64,000 nt of DNA from Mytilisepta virgata (GCA_028015205.1 CM051521.1:65580314-65644313); one strand, 5' to 3'. Counted from the stretch's first letter, positions 1-12,415 are shown. Made by a program: numbers and translations. The notes: generated by a model from the sequence alone, not told the origin.

Positions 1-466
1 AACAAAGAGCGCATCTTAAATAGATGTGCATATGTTCTTGACATTGCAATAAATCAATTTTGTTAGGGTATGCAGATATGCATGTATTTTGGTCTTTGTG
101 AAAAATCAACTTCTGAGGGTTGACTTAGCCATTATGCCTTTAGGACAAGATGGAAGAAATTAATATTCATGCTTAGAGAGGTATATTGACACCTCTTTCT
201 TTCTGACTCCTTATGAAATCCAATTAATTAAATATATGATATCAGGTTTGTAATACAATGTTCCCTCCTGATAACATGGGTGGGGGGGGGGGGAGAGAAA
301 TGCATTTTTGTGTGCGAAAACAAACTTTAATATTTTAAATGGTTCTTCATAAGAAATACACTAAGGTTGCTCAAGGCATTTTTGTGTTACTTTTGTCATT
401 GCAGAGATAAAAGGGAATATAAAGGGGCCAAAATTATCCATTTTGTAAGACTCCTAAAATTTTTGC
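1..466. other. AT-rich sequence without a recognised gene
   Basis: I see no gene or known repeat here. The one notable feature is a run of 12 G at 282-293, a simple poly-G tract. Short open frames on both strands are AT-rich and resemble nothing I know. Confidence 0.5.
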
Positions 467-885
467 ATCCAATTTTGACAGAGATTTTTTTTTTAATCTT
501 GATGAGTGTCTCCAGTAGTATGTCCATAGATTTCTTCTGTCTTTTACAGTTTTTGAGATATAAGGGTTAAAAGGGTCAGAAAAGCAATGTGTTTTGATAT
601 GTGAATTTTTTAAATTTTTCATCCAGTTTTGAGAGGGATTTTTTCTTTTAATTCACCATGGAGAATTCTTTTATTAGTTTGTCAACAATTTTTTTCTATC
701 TTTATTGTTTCTGGATACAAGGGGTCAAAGTTAGTTAATATTGCAATTTGAGGAAATTTTTATTTGTCATCAGATTTCAGTGGAGATTTTTTTCTTTTAA
801 TTCATCTTGATGAGTACTTTCAGTAGTAGGTCAACAAATGTTTGCTATCTTTTGCAGTTCTTGAGGTACAGGGTGTCAAAGGTGC
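467..885 (+). repeat. Three degenerate tandem units of about 150 bp
   Basis: Three diverged units begin near 467, 617 and 766. Each opens with a CATCCAGTTTTGA-like phrase, continues through a T-rich stretch with TTTTAATTCATCTTGATGAG-like sequence and a CAGTAGTAGGTC-like phrase, and ends near GATACAAGGGGTCAAAG. This arrangement is common in old mollusc dispersed repeats. No coding function is indicated. Confidence 0.65.
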
Positions 886-1827
886 CAAAAAGGTGTGGTC
901 ATATCATGCTGCGCTTAGCAAAGTCCTTTATTAAGGTTAATGCAGAATGTTATTTAGAACATTAAAAAATGTGAAAAACTGATGTGAAGGAAATCAATAC
1001 CATCATAAGCATAATATGGGTCAGTTAAGGCATTTCTTGTACATTAATATGGATTATAATTAGCTTCTGAACACTGAAGTTTTTAGGTCAAATTTAACAT
1101 GTGGGGAGGATTGATGCTAATCTCAATTGACAAGATTTGCTTGCTGAAGGTCAATGGTTCTTTCTTGGTACTCTTGATTCCTTGACCAATAAAAAACTAG
1201 TCATGATACATAACCAATTCACTCTTTTCAGTATTTAGAGTCCTCTAGTGGCATCAGGGGAAATAACTCCAATCTCCTGGTAAGACTGCCATTTAAGGAT
1301 GCTTGCTGGTCATGTTTTGGTCTTTTTGTCAGATTTTCGGAATCCTCTGGTTTTATCTATTTCTTAAACATGAAATTTTTTGCCCATGAACCCCCACTTT
1401 TTCTTTTATAATTCAATCATATATACCTTAAAATGGTATTTTACAAAGTTTTGTGAAATCCTTTTTATTTTTTCATACATTTTTGAGAGACTGAAGTTGT
1501 CAATGCAAAGACAATGAAAAATCCAGAGAAAACCAACTTCCTGCAAATTTTCAAGGCCTTATAGCTCAAAAATGAGCACATGAACCTATATTTTTTTCTT
1601 GCTTACTTGTTTACTATTCATATGTTCTCTCAAACTAAAACACCTATTTCAAATCCTATTTATTTCCTATTAGACCAGTGATCATCCTTAAGTACTGAAT
1701 GGTGTATTTAAAGAATGAGGCTTTAGGAATCAGAGGCTATTTTCTCCATGTTATATTGAATAAATTTTCAGCTAGATTTGTCACCAGGTGGTTCTCTTTC
1801 AAAATTATGTCTGAGGGTCTGTACGTT
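886..1827. other. Unannotated AT-rich sequence
   Basis: No gene, RNA or clear repeat boundary was seen. The stretch ends at the target duplication of the SINE that follows. Confidence 0.45.
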
Positions 1828-1837
1828 GACCAGTATA

Positions 1838-2093
1838 TTTATTTATTTATTTAGTTGGGATTTAACGCCGTTTTCAGCATATTTGGCTATTTCGCGGTAG
1901 CAAGTATTTATTGGTGGAGCCGGAGTACCCGAAGAGAACCACCGACCTTCGGTAGGAAAGTTGGCAATCCTTGTCAATTAAGGTGGGAGTCAAACACACT
2001 CAACCACAGGTGAGATTCGAACTCACAACCGCAGTGTTGACAGGCTAGTGATCATTACGAACTACTTAGAACACCCGGCCATGGAGGCCCCTG
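1838..2093 (-). mobile_element. tRNA-derived SINE with perfect 10-bp target duplication
   Basis: Read on the minus strand this is a short interspersed element. Its tRNA-like head has an A-box-like region near 2060-2082 (TGGCCGGGTGTTCTAAG) and a clear B box at 2012-2024 (GAGTTCGAATCTC), followed by a tRNA-unrelated body and an (ATTT)n/(AAAT)n tail at 1838-1853. The 10-bp direct repeat GACCAGTATA flanks it exactly at 1828-1837 and 2094-2103, the mark of LINE-mediated insertion. The body phrase GGTTCTCTTCGGGTACTCCG and tail GGCGTTAAATCC match the general layout of widespread mollusc SINEs. The intact target duplication suggests a fairly young copy. Confidence 0.92.
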
Positions 2094-2103
2094 GACCAGT
2101 ATA

Positions 2104-4751
2104 ACCACTTTTAGGAAAAATAGAAAAGTTGGCCAAAAAAATATAATGCGATCAAAATTTGGTGAACTGGTCTTTATTCTCGTCTCTAAACATTTTGTCT
2201 AGGAGTTTAGATCTCTGACCATTACTAAATGTAAAAAATCAGCAAAAAGATATTCAAAAATCTGCTTTGAAAGGACCGTGTCAGTTGAGATGAAAGTTCT
2301 GTGAAATGGTCCATAAGTGGTCTCTTATCAAATTGCTTCCATGTGTCTAGAGTATAAATTATCATGTTGTTATTCATTAAATTGTGTATCAACTGAGTAT
2401 GTTTTTATTTATTCCTTATTTTCTAAATCAGGTTGGGAAATTGTACAAAGAAAAATGTTATCACTGCTCAGTAGATTTTACACGGTTTAAAACAATATCC
2501 TTCATTGGGCCTCCTCAATGTTATCTATAAATACCGCATCAGTTGTAAAAGTCACGTGGTCAGGTAATCAATACACAAAAAGAAAAGTATCACATGTATT
2601 GATGATCAAGTTGTACTGCAATTAAAGCCAACATCAACAGTTTCAAATAAGATGGCCTTAATTTACAAAGTGTTAAGTACTCACAGAGAGAAGATAGATT
2701 ATATAAACAGAAACAAAAACATGAGAACAGTCAGGTACTGTATTACGATACACAGAAAAATGACACAATACCGAGGATAATATTTTATTTATTTTTAGAA
2801 TGAAGAAAACAAAACAGTTATAAATAATTTTATTGCATATAACACTACTAATTATTTAGACACATATAGCAATTTATGCATCCTCTCACGGGCTCTCAGT
2901 TACATTTAAGTATCCAGCTGATCATTGACCGTCAAAAATATTTCTTTGAAAAATGTCCGGCTGTCATCAGGAAATTTTGGAAGCCCTGGTCTAGACCTTG
3001 GACCAATAGAGCTGCCATTAATGAAAACAGAAATAATCTTTTCCTCTGAAAATACTGTAGCAATGGAGACCAAACTTTGGTGAAATGGTCCTAATGTGGT
3101 CCCTGTCATTTCTAATACATGGAGATATAACGTGAGCCATAAAAAATAGCTAGAAGCAGCTCCAATGGTTTCATGTTTATTCAGAATTTTATTGCTTATA
3201 ATGTACTTTAAAATTATAGGAGCTGGCTAACAAATTTATTAGACATGCATTGCACAGAGTGGATCTAGGGGAGATAACTATCGAAGATGTAGCCAACATA
3301 TATCCTGTGATATGGTGAGTTATTATAATGAATAAAATATGTTTGATTGTAGTATTATATTGGTGCATATGCATCACTGAATCATATAATTTTCATTTCC
3401 ACACCTGACAGACCAACCTTTTGCTGGATAAAGAATGGATGAGTGTGTGGTTTATCTCCGATTTGGTTCCTGGACATATCTTTATATTGTTTCAGGTGAT
3501 TTCTACCAACCTTTGATATGATTTTGAACTGTATAAACTCAAAAAGCCTATTCCATAACATGGGTTTTGGAAAAAAATGATTGTCTTACTCAGGAATCAA
3601 AGATTTTGAAAATGGACAAAATATTTAGTTTACTTTAGCTTATATTTATTAAATTCTAATATGTTGTTATACTGTATGAGATTCAGAAAACTATGGATTT
3701 TTGCGTCAAACAATCTGCAGTTTTGGAGTGGAGACATGAATTTTTACTCAGAAATTACCATTATTTTTAGAGTTGACTGGTTCCAAACAATATCTTTAGT
3801 TTGTCTAAGCAGATTTCTACACTTTTGATTGAGAAGGTTACCTATTTTTGTGTAATCAGCTCCTACAACTTAAATAAGATCTTGGAAACTTTGAAGAATG
3901 CTTAAGGACATATTGAAGATGTGCATGAACGAGTATGATGAATTTTTTCAAGATTTTCCATGTAATGTAACATAGTCATTGTTTACAATAAAATTCTTTG
4001 ATACCAATAAAATCGAAATGTGAAGTACTTATATTCCTACACCTGTCAGCTGAGATCTTTAGATGTTTTAATACTTATTAAGGACATGTTCAATATTTGC
4101 ATGAAGGCATATGCAGCCATTTGAAGAAGTAAATTCTTTGATTTTCCATGTTTAAACTTAGTAATTTTTCACAAATAAAAAGTTTATGAAGGTTACCTAT
4201 TTTGTGTAATCAAATCTGTTTTTACACCTTTAAACCAGAGGTTTGCAGAATTTTATTCTAAAGTATACAATTTGTTATTATGAAGGTTAGATGATGATTT
4301 TTTATCAACTTGATCAAATTCTACTTTCAGGAAGAAATTCATAGAAGACTCAGGTGAAAGTGATAACATTAAAGTGATTGTTTCCTCAGGAAGCTAGCTG
4401 ACTTTGTACATTAAAATCTCAATTACCATACATTTGATTCTGAAAGGTCTACAGAGTGAAAAGCTTAGATCTTCAGAAAGGTTTTGGACTCAAAAAAATC
4501 TCTTAATGCATGTTCTACAAACAATTTTTTATTTAGAATGCTGTAAAATAAACTGATGGCCAAACATGTATAGGATACAAAGTAAAGATATACATTTGTA
4601 ACAAATGCAAAATTTGCAAGTACTGCAAGTACTGCAAAATTGTTATTATTGAAGTGTTTATTGATTGGAAAACCTCTTTGTGGTAAATGATATAAATTTT
4701 TTGTATCTTCATTTAATCAATCATGTCTTTAGTTTAATTATTATTTGCTGA
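2104..4751. other. Long AT-rich stretch without a recognised gene
   Basis: About 2.6 kb without a supportable gene. Open frames are short and of random composition. No tRNA, LTR or TIR structure was noticed. Confidence 0.4.
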
Positions 4752-6195
4752 CCTGTCCTAAAAGGACATGTGAGCTTTTGCCATCACTTGGCGTCCGTTG
4801 TCTGTCTTAAACTTTTTAAAAGATCTTCTCCTCTGAAACCACTGAACCAGTTACAGCCATACTTAGTCTGAATGATCCTTAGGGTATCTGGAATAAAGTT
4901 TTTGTTTTATTTTCTTGTCCGTCCAGAAACATGGCCACCATGGCTAAAAATAGGACATAGGGGGTAAACTGCAGTTTTTGGCTTATATCTCAAAAACTAA
5001 AGCATTAAGAGCAAAACTGAATAAAAACTGGAATAAAAATGTTCACCAGGTCAAGATCTACTTGCTGTGAAATTTTCAGACGAATTGGTCAACCCTTTGT
5101 TGGGTTATTGCCCCTGAGTTGTTAATTTTTAGGAAAATTTGCAGTTTTAGGTTGCCATCTTGAATATTATTATAGATAAAGACAAACTGTAAACAGCAAA
5201 AATGTTAAGCAAAGTAAGGTCTACAAAGAAGTCAGCATGACCCCTTATAGGAGTTTTTGCCCTTTAAAAACAATTTTTCACTTTTTTAAACTTAAAAAAA
5301 TCTCCTCTGAAACTGCAGAATCAATTTCAGCGAAACTTAGGCTGACAGATCCTTAGGGTATCTACAGTATAAATTTTGTGTTCTATTTTTTTGCCCATCG
5401 AGAAACATGGCTGCAGTGGCTAAAAATAGAACATAGGTGAAAATGCACTTTTTGGCTCATGTCTCAAAAACTTAAGCTGTTAGAGCAAATATGACAAGTA
5501 GTAAAAATGTTTATGAGGACAAGATCTACCTATCATGAAATTTTCAGACGAATCGGTCAACCCATTTTTGGGTTATTGCCCCTGAATTGTTAATTTTAAG
5601 GAAATTTTGCAGTTTTAGGTTTTTAACTTGAATATTAGTATAGATAAAGACAAATTATAAACAGCAAAAATGTTCATCAAAGTAAGATCTACAAATAAGT
5701 AAACATGACGAAAATCATCAATTGACCCCTTATAGGACAAGAGTTTTTTCCCTTGAAAGATTAGTTACATGTAAACAGAAAATAATGGTCTGACATATTG
5801 TCACAGATGTTTAGAACATAACTTGATATAAATTAAATGGTAGCTGTACAAGTAAATGTTGGGTCCAGGATCAAGGTCATTGTAAAAGTCCATAGCAATG
5901 GATGAAAAAGTCCTTAGCAACCATATATATTTTGGTTAAGGACCTTATAATGTACCCGTACAAGTCAAAAAGAAAGGTCAAGAATCAAGGTCATTGAAAA
6001 GTCTACAGCAACCGATGAAAAAGTCCATAGCAACCATATCTATTTGAGTTCAGGATTCTATATTTTAGCCGTACAGCTTAATATTGAGGAGAAAATTGTG
6101 ACGGTAAACATTAAATAGCAAAAATAATCATTGATGCAAGATCTACACAAAATATAACAGGTGAGCGATTCAAGCTCTTGGGAGCCTCTTGTTGT
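4752..6195 (+). repeat. Composite mollusc dispersed repeat containing a two-copy 476-bp tandem
   Basis: The block opens with CCTAAAAGGACATGTGAGCT and GCCATCACTTGGCGTCCGT and closes at about 6160-6190 with CAGGTGAGCGATTCAAGCTC, the two ends of a dispersed element seen repeatedly in this window (compare 43236 and 30838). Inside, 4809-5284 and 5285-5760 are two copies of one unit: GAAACATGGC recurs at 4926 and 5402, and the phrases TTATTGCCCCTGA and TGACCCCTTATAGGA recur at matching offsets. No open frame spans a unit, so this is probably non-coding. Confidence 0.75.
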
Positions 6196-7004
6196 TTATG
6201 CTCCCACCATTGTCGATAGGGGCATGAAGTTTTTTTAGCTATGTCTGTCCATCTGAATTGGTTTTTGCACTCTAACTTGAGTTTGCCTTGACAAGATGGT
6301 TTTAAACTTGTGCACAATGCTTATTGATACCACAATTCACAGATCAAGTACAAATTTAGGAACTGTGCCTTTTACTGTTCCTGAGTTATATCTCTTTGTA
6401 AATGGAAAATTTCTGTTCGTCCCTCTGCCTGTCACACTCGTACTTGAGTTTTGGTTTCAAATGTTTTGAAATTTACACACAATGCTTATTACCACAATAT
6501 GCAGATTACTTTTCAATTTGGATATTGTATCTTCTACGGTTGAAGAATTATGTATTGTGGTGAATTTTGAACTTTCTGCACTCTAAAATGATTTTGCTTT
6601 GCCAGATGCACAGTGCTTATTATAATCCATGCAATGAAGTTGCTAGGGGTATAATGTTTTTGAACCATCCATTTGTCCGTCATTCTGTCTTTCAGTCTTG
6701 TTGTGATTCTGCTTTTCGTAACGTTAACCTTCACTAAATCGCGTAAGTTCATTTCCCAATGTTTTATAGACAGTGACGTTAACTTCCGCCGAAGGAATAA
6801 CAAGAGAAACTGACGAGGAACTGATAAGATGAACACTTTGTAATTGCCGTACATGATATGGTTGTGGTGAACTTTGAGGATCGGAATTGTGCTAGATGAT
6901 ATTGAACTGTATTTGTACATGTATTTGATTTATATTCGAATTATTAATGGATTCCCGTGTTTTTAGTAAACCATCTTTTATAGTTATTTGTGTTTGTGAT
7001 TTTG
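6196..7004. other. Degenerate internally repetitive sequence
   Basis: Phrases such as CACAATGCTTATTA, GGGGCATGAAG/GGGGTATAATG and TCTGTC-rich tracts recur at roughly 150-190 bp spacing, suggesting worn tandem units. A 128-codon minus-strand frame at 6534-6920 runs across these units and resembles no protein I know, so it is not called as a gene. Confidence 0.45.
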
Positions 7005-7014
7005 ATGGCCTTCA

Positions 7015-7295
7015 TTTACTTTAGGGGGGTCCCAATCAACCTCTCAAAAAATGGAGGGTCCCACTATATTTGTTGTAAATCTTCATACATTTAATACACT
7101 CTTATGTTTGTGTCACTCCTTTTAATATAGTGTTTTTTTTAGAGCCTTATATAGTGTGGGACCCTCAAACTACATGAAGGCATTATAGCACTAATTTACT
7201 TTAGGGGTCCCATATAATATAGTGTGTTTCTATGTATTTCCATAGCCTTATATAGTGTGGGACCCTTAAAGTAAATGAAGGCATTATAGCACTAG
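7015..7295. repeat. Two small palindromic units (foldback-like)
   Basis: Unit 1 (7015-7194) and unit 2 (7195-7295) each start TTTACTTTAGGGG and end in the inverse GGGACCC(T)TAAAGTAAA or a worn form of it, followed by TGAAGGCATTATAGCACTA. Unit 2 would form a near-complete hairpin of about 100 nt. They are consistent with MITE-type or subterminal repeats of the surrounding element. Confidence 0.7.
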
Positions 7296-7505
7296 TTTAC
7301 TTTAGGGGCTCCAATTTTGATCCTACAGAAATAGACAATTTTATGCTGAAACAAATAATTTAATACAGAAACAAGATCACATCACACTGGCAGGGTGGCA
7401 ATCGTCTAAAAAAACGTAAAAAAATCCATTCCCAAGCTTCAATTCATCGATCCAAAGCGGAATCCTCGTAACTGTCAAATGACGTCATAAAGAAATGTCA
7501 ACATT

Positions 7506-7669
7506 TGTCATGTAGACAGTTTAAGCGAAGTACGTTGCCACTATTTTGCACTTCTGTATTGTTAAGACGTCGCCACGTCCGTGACGTCGCCGTGGGCGGA
7601 AGTAGATTTAAAGTAAACTTAAACCATACTAGTTGTATTCATTTGGCCAGTTCCACATTTTCGCCGATA
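7506..7669 (+). repeat. 5' LTR of the BEL element
   Basis: It begins TGTCATGTAGACAGTTTAAG and ends TTCGCCGATA. At 164 bp it is short for the superfamily. Its centre is CpG-rich, with repeated ACGTC/GACGTC phrases including a TGACGTC core that resembles a CREB/ATF site, a possible promoter element. No AATAAA was seen. It is identical to the 3' copy except for A instead of C in TTTA(A/C)GCGAAG. Confidence 0.95.
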
Positions 7670-7673
7670 TTTA

Positions 7674-7691
7674 TGGTGCCGTGACTGTCGG
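7674..7691 (+). promoter_or_regulatory. Primer-binding site of the BEL element
   Basis: TGGTGCCGTGACTGTCGG begins four bases after the 5' LTR and starts with TGG, the complement of a tRNA CCA end. This is the expected place and form for tRNA-primed minus-strand synthesis. I cannot name the tRNA from memory with certainty. Confidence 0.75.
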
Positions 7692-7697
7692 AACATT

Positions 7698-9240
7698 ATG
7701 GAATCAAAGTTGAAAGCTGTCAGAATAGCACACAAAGGTGTTGTGACAAAATTATTGGGAAAATATGAGGACTTTCGCCAGAATTCAGAAGTTATTCCAG
7801 AGCAGATTTCAACTCTGTCAGAGACACTTACGGAGAAACGGACAATTCTTGTTGATTTGAATTCGCAAATTTTGGAACTAACATCGGAGGATGATGTAGC
7901 AGAAGAACTCGACGATACAGATGAGTATATGTTCACACTTGACACCAAACTCAAACAAATCAAAAACTTTATGTCATCCTTACAGTCCTTAACCCAATCT
8001 TCAACAAGTACGTCACACACATTAAATCCAATGACTGATAGCTTTACACCTAGTTCAAGTAACCTTCAAAGTATTAATACTGCCAGTGAAACTAGAAACA
8101 ATGAGACTTAAGCATTTGAGAAGCAACCCGGCGCATCTCGTGTGAGTGAGCCCGTCTCTATACCCGCCATGAGTCAAACCGCATACGCCACGAGTCAGCC
8201 CACACAACCCATGCATGATAGCACACACAGTAGAGACATTTCGTATTTACATTTGTCACAAGATCACGCTCAGTCCACTAGCAACATTCTTAATTCGCAA
8301 ATGTCGTCAGTTTCACACGCAAGTAGTCAGAATCATAGATAGTTAGACCTGCCCACATTCGACGGTAATATTTTACACTGGCAAACGTTCTGGGACGCTT
8401 TTGATTCTACTATCAACCTTAACACAACCCTCACTGAAATACTGAAATTCAGCTATTTAAAAGCGCAACTTCGCAGAACGGCTTCTGAGGCTATTGAAGG
8501 ATTTCCGCTAACTGGTGCTAATTACACTACTGCCGTAGATCTGTTGGAAGAACGATTTGGACGACCGCATAAGGTAATTCACGCATATATGAAGGCCCTC
8601 ATGGATTTACCGGCTCCTACAAATGAACTTTCTAGCTTAAGAAGTTACAGCGACAAACTAGAGGCTTACGTGAGGGGACTCGATTCCTTAGGTCAGACGC
8701 AAAGTATGTATGGCGCACTTCTAGTACCCGTCGTATTGGAAAAGTTACCTATAGATTTAATGCGACAAATTGCAAGAGAGAACGGGACAGATGATTTAAC
8801 ATTAGGAGACCTACGAAAAGCGATTTTGAAAGAATTGAGCATTATTGAAGTTGGACATTTAAAAGAAATCAGCGAACCTAAATCAACGGTTACATTCTAC
8901 GCCGGGACTAAATCTGGTAACAAAAGAGCGACAAAAACCTCACCGTCTAAGGACAAGAAGAAATTCGGATGTGCATTTTGCGGAGACGACCATTCAGCTA
9001 ATGACTGTAAGAAGGTAAAAGATGTAGAAGCCAGATATGAAATCGTGAAACAAAAGAAGTTATGTTTTAACTGTTTAGGATTTCACAGAGCCCGAGATTG
9101 TCAATCACGTAGTAAATGCCGCAAATGTCATCACAAGCACCATACCAGTCTTTGCGGAGGAAATTCGACAAAGGAGGAGAAACACTACGCTACTAAGAAA
9201 GAGGCCATAAATAAAGCACGACAACGACGCAAATCCTCAA
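7698..9240 (+). pseudogene. BEL gag remnant (capsid-type region and three zinc knuckles)
   Basis: One reading frame starting at ATG 7698 runs through the gag region but is cut by a TAA at 8109-8111 and a TAG at 8340-8342. The N-terminal part (7698-8108) is charged and helical, with the layout usual for BEL gag. After the second stop comes a typical DUF1759-like stretch beginning at LPTFDG (8347), the hallmark opening of this domain. Three zinc knuckles of CX2CX4HX4C form follow at 8970-9008, 9063-9101 and 9117-9155 (CAFCGDDH..., CFNCLGFH..., CRKCHHKH...). The frame then changes near 9185-9240. The protein would package element RNA if intact; here it cannot be made as one chain without readthrough. 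Confidence 0.9.
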
Positions 9241-9710
9241 CCTATCCTTTCTACAACCACACTAGAACAACAGATAACATCAGTGTTATTAAAGACCGCA
9301 ATCGCACCAGTTCAATACGATCAATATATGGCAGACGTACACATCTTATTTGATCTTATTTGATGAAGGCGCCCAGCGCTCATTCATAACCGAGAAGCTT
9401 GCGCAGGAATTAAATGTTAAGAGCAGTAGAAATGAGACTATACAATTATCAGCGTTTGGCGACACAGGAAAGAATGCCAGATGTCTTAGTTCTACAATTA
9501 TCGCACTAAAAACTGACACGGGAGAAGATGTTCAGATCGATGCCCTCATTGTTCCGGACATTGCAGTACCAATGCAAAACTTCATGACCAGAAACGTAAC
9601 TTCCTTACCACACCTTAGAGGGCTCAAGTTTGCGCACCCATTGAACACTGACAACAAATTTGAAATATCTTTGCTAATTGGAGCTGATTTTTATTGGAAA
9701 ATCGTCGGTG
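9241..9710 (+). pseudogene. BEL aspartic protease (DUF1758-like), frameshifted
   Basis: The protease domain starts in one frame (LLKTAIAPVQ, then ADVHILFD, 9289-9354) and continues in another (EGAQRSFITEKLAQEL from 9365). The active-site phrase is LFDEGAQRSFI, the BEL/DUF1758 equivalent of DTG. The break is a perfect 10-bp tandem duplication, CTTATTTGAT at 9345-9354 and 9355-9364, in the middle of the active site. The domain ends at LLIGADFYW near 9690. It then runs straight into the region just ahead of RT; about a hundred residues normally found between these parts appear to be missing. Confidence 0.88.
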
Positions 9711-10306
9711 ACATGGATTATTTACGTACATATCAGCAGAAGTCAATCAGATTTGAAGATGGCCACTATTGCGTTAAACTTCCGTGGAAAGAAGACCATG
9801 ATTACTTGCCTACGAATTACACCGTCGCAAAAGCTAGGACAATCAAGAGGCTGACCAGGGATCCAAAACAATTAAGAACTCACGGGAATGTAATAGAAGA
9901 ACAAGAGAGAAAAGGATTCATCTAGAAAGTTGACGAAGACAGCGGTAGTAAAATCCACTACATTCCACATCATGCAGTCAAGAAGGACTCAATAACAACC
10001 CCAATACGAATTGTATATGACTGCAGTTGCCGACAGTCGTCTAATCATGCTAGCCTTAATGATTGTTTGATGTCAACACCACCAGTAACTACGGATCTTA
10101 CAAAATTGATGATGAAATTTCGACTCAACAAATACGCAGTAAGCACGGACATAGAAAAGGCATTTTTGCACATTCAACTCGACGAAGGAGACAGAGACGT
10201 TGTACGTTTCTTTTGGCTTAGCGACCCGAGGGACTCGAATAGTAAGTTGATAACATACCGCTTTAAAGCCGTTTTGTTTGGTGCCACATGTAGTCCTTTC
10301 ATACAA
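9711..10306 (+). pseudogene. BEL reverse transcriptase, N-terminal half only
   Basis: The segment carries the conserved lead-in VKLPWKEDHDYLPTNY, an in-frame TAG at 9923-9925, then RIVYDCS and the RT motif-A region VSTDIEKAFLHI with its catalytic Asp at about 10148-10150. The motif-B region FGATCSPFIQ ends at about 10306. Motif C (the YxDD-type catalytic pair) and the rest of the palm and thumb are absent. The frame passes without a break into RNase H-type sequence, so the loss is an in-frame deletion. No active reverse transcriptase can be produced. Confidence 0.92.
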
Positions 10307-12235
10307 ATTGTTATACACTGGCTCAACACTGAGAGACAATTAAAACGTTTTGTGAAAAACAGAATTGATGAAATCAAATGCTTGACAAAACCAGAACAGT
10401 GGCACTATTGTCCTACCGCGGACAATCCAGCAGATTTACAAACGAGAGAAATTGCAGCAACACAATTTCTGGACAACCAACTATCGTTTCGAGGACCGGA
10501 ATGGCTTCCCCAAAAAGACCGCTGGCCGGCCTGGAATTGCATGGAATCGTCAAGCGCATTACTGTGCACCGACGACGTAGATGATGAAACCGAGGACACA
10601 TCGAACACACCGCTTATCATTGAAAATGTAACGAATATTGAACGTTACAGCACATTGAGGAGATTGACTAGAATTACGGCATACGTTGTAAGATTCATTC
10701 ACAATTGTAAAGTCATGAAGGACAAAAGACTTTCTGATGAACTATCATCACATGAGTTAAACCACGCATTTAAATTATGGATTCATAGATGCCAATATAA
10801 GACTTATAAAGAGGACGTTATGCTTATGAACGCAAAAACAGAAAAACGATCCGCATTGATGAAACACCTTAGACTCTTCTTAGATTCTTGTGGATATATT
10901 CGTTGTGGAGGAAGAATTCACAATGCGCAACTGGCGGAAACTACTCGTTTTCCTTACTTGATACCTAAAAACCACCAAGTAACTAAGCTCATTGTAAAAG
11001 ATGCACATGAACGTTTGAAACACGCTGGGGTGCTCAGTACCGTTACACACTTGAGACAAACCTACTGGATCCCTTGCATTCGTCAATGTGTTCAAAAGGT
11101 TGTAAATCGCTGTCTTATTTGTCGAAAACACGAGGGAAAATCATACAAGGCACCTGATCCAGCACCGCTACCTAAGATCCGTGTTACCGAAGCACCACCG
11201 TTTACAGTGGCAGGAGTGGACTTCACTGGTGCATTATATGTAAAGGAGAAACATGAAATGACGCAAAAGGTTTATCTGTGTCTATTTACCTGTGCGATTA
11301 CACGTGCAGTACATTTGGAGATTGTAAAAGACTTAACAGAGGAATCATTTCTATTGGCATTCCGCCGATTTACCGCTCGCAAATCACTCCCGAGGACAAT
11401 GATATCGGACAATGGTTCTACGTATTTAGCCGCTTCTGAAACTATAGAGAAACTTACAAAATCAAATACTTTAGTGAATGAACTATCGAAAGATGGGACA
11501 TCATGGCAATTTATTCCGAAGCGCGCTTCCTGGTATGGTGGATTCTGGGAGAGGTTAATTGGTGTTACAAAATCATGCCTACGAAAAACACTTGGACGAT
11601 CCTACTTATCACTTGAGATGCTACAAACTGTCGTTACAGAAATCGAAGCAGTCATAAACGACCGACCATTAACCTACATTTCTCCGAACGCAGATGACGA
11701 CCTGCCATTAACCCCTTCACATTTATTGTATGGACGTCAGATCACAACTACACCGTACCCAGTGAATGATATCGACTCAGCGCTCTTTAGCGGAAAACAG
11801 GACCTTATCAAACGTGCGAATATTCTTAAGAACACTCTTGATCATTTCTGTACACGCTGGAAAACAGAATACCTCACATCACTTCGTGAGTTCCATAGAG
11901 TTTCTGGTGACAATAAACGTCAAATTAGCATTGGAGATATTGTACATATACACGATGACGTAAAGCCGAGAAACAAATGGACATTAGCAACTGTGGAGAA
12001 ACTCATCACAGGAAATGATGGACATGTTCGAGCCGCCATAGTGCGCACAAGGAATGGACAAACATCCCGTCCGATTATTAAACTTTATCCGATTGAACTG
12101 AAAATGGACACTGAACAATCAAGTGACTTATCTATCGAACAAGGACAAGATGTCAGGGTGCGTACACCATCCACACGGGAATCATCTAGACGTGCCATGG
12201 AGAACATTCATAGATGGATTCATGATGGACTGTAA
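10307..12235 (+). pseudogene. BEL RNase H remnant plus intact-looking integrase
   Basis: This is the C-terminal part of an uninterrupted 722-codon frame (10067-12235). It begins at IVIHWLNTERQLKRFVKNR, the end of RNase H, then CPTADNPADL and a linker. A zinc-binding region follows (DAHERLKHAG ... CLIC, 11006-11122). The integrase core shows all three acidic residues: AGVDFTG (Asp, 11219), ISDNGST (Asp, 11408) and FWERLIG (Glu, 11549). A DUF5641-like tail with PRNKWTLATVEK follows near 11970. The integrase reads as complete, in contrast to the protease and RT. It would have to be expressed from the defective transcript, which lacks a contiguous upstream gag-pol frame. Confidence 0.93.
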
Positions 12236-12415
12236 ATGTTAGGGTTTTATATAGACAATTAATTGGTGAAGTGTTAATTGAGATTAAGGATAACAGATAA
12301 TTTGAGTGATATATGGACTTCAAAGTTTTATTCATTTTGAGATTGAGGATCGATTTTATGTAACTGTCAGTTTTCACTTTTTATTTGCACATCTTTTCTT
12401 TTCCGGCCCCCAGTA

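Noticed and set aside
6534..6920. 128-codon minus-strand frame
   Set aside because: Runs across degenerate repeat units and lacks any known domain.
7619..8020. 133-codon minus-strand frame opposite BEL gag
   Set aside because: Antisense shadow of the gag frame; no independent evidence.
12399..12415. Polypurine tract ahead of the BEL 3' LTR
   Set aside because: The sequence there is pyrimidine-rich on the coding strand, so it cannot be called as a polypurine tract.
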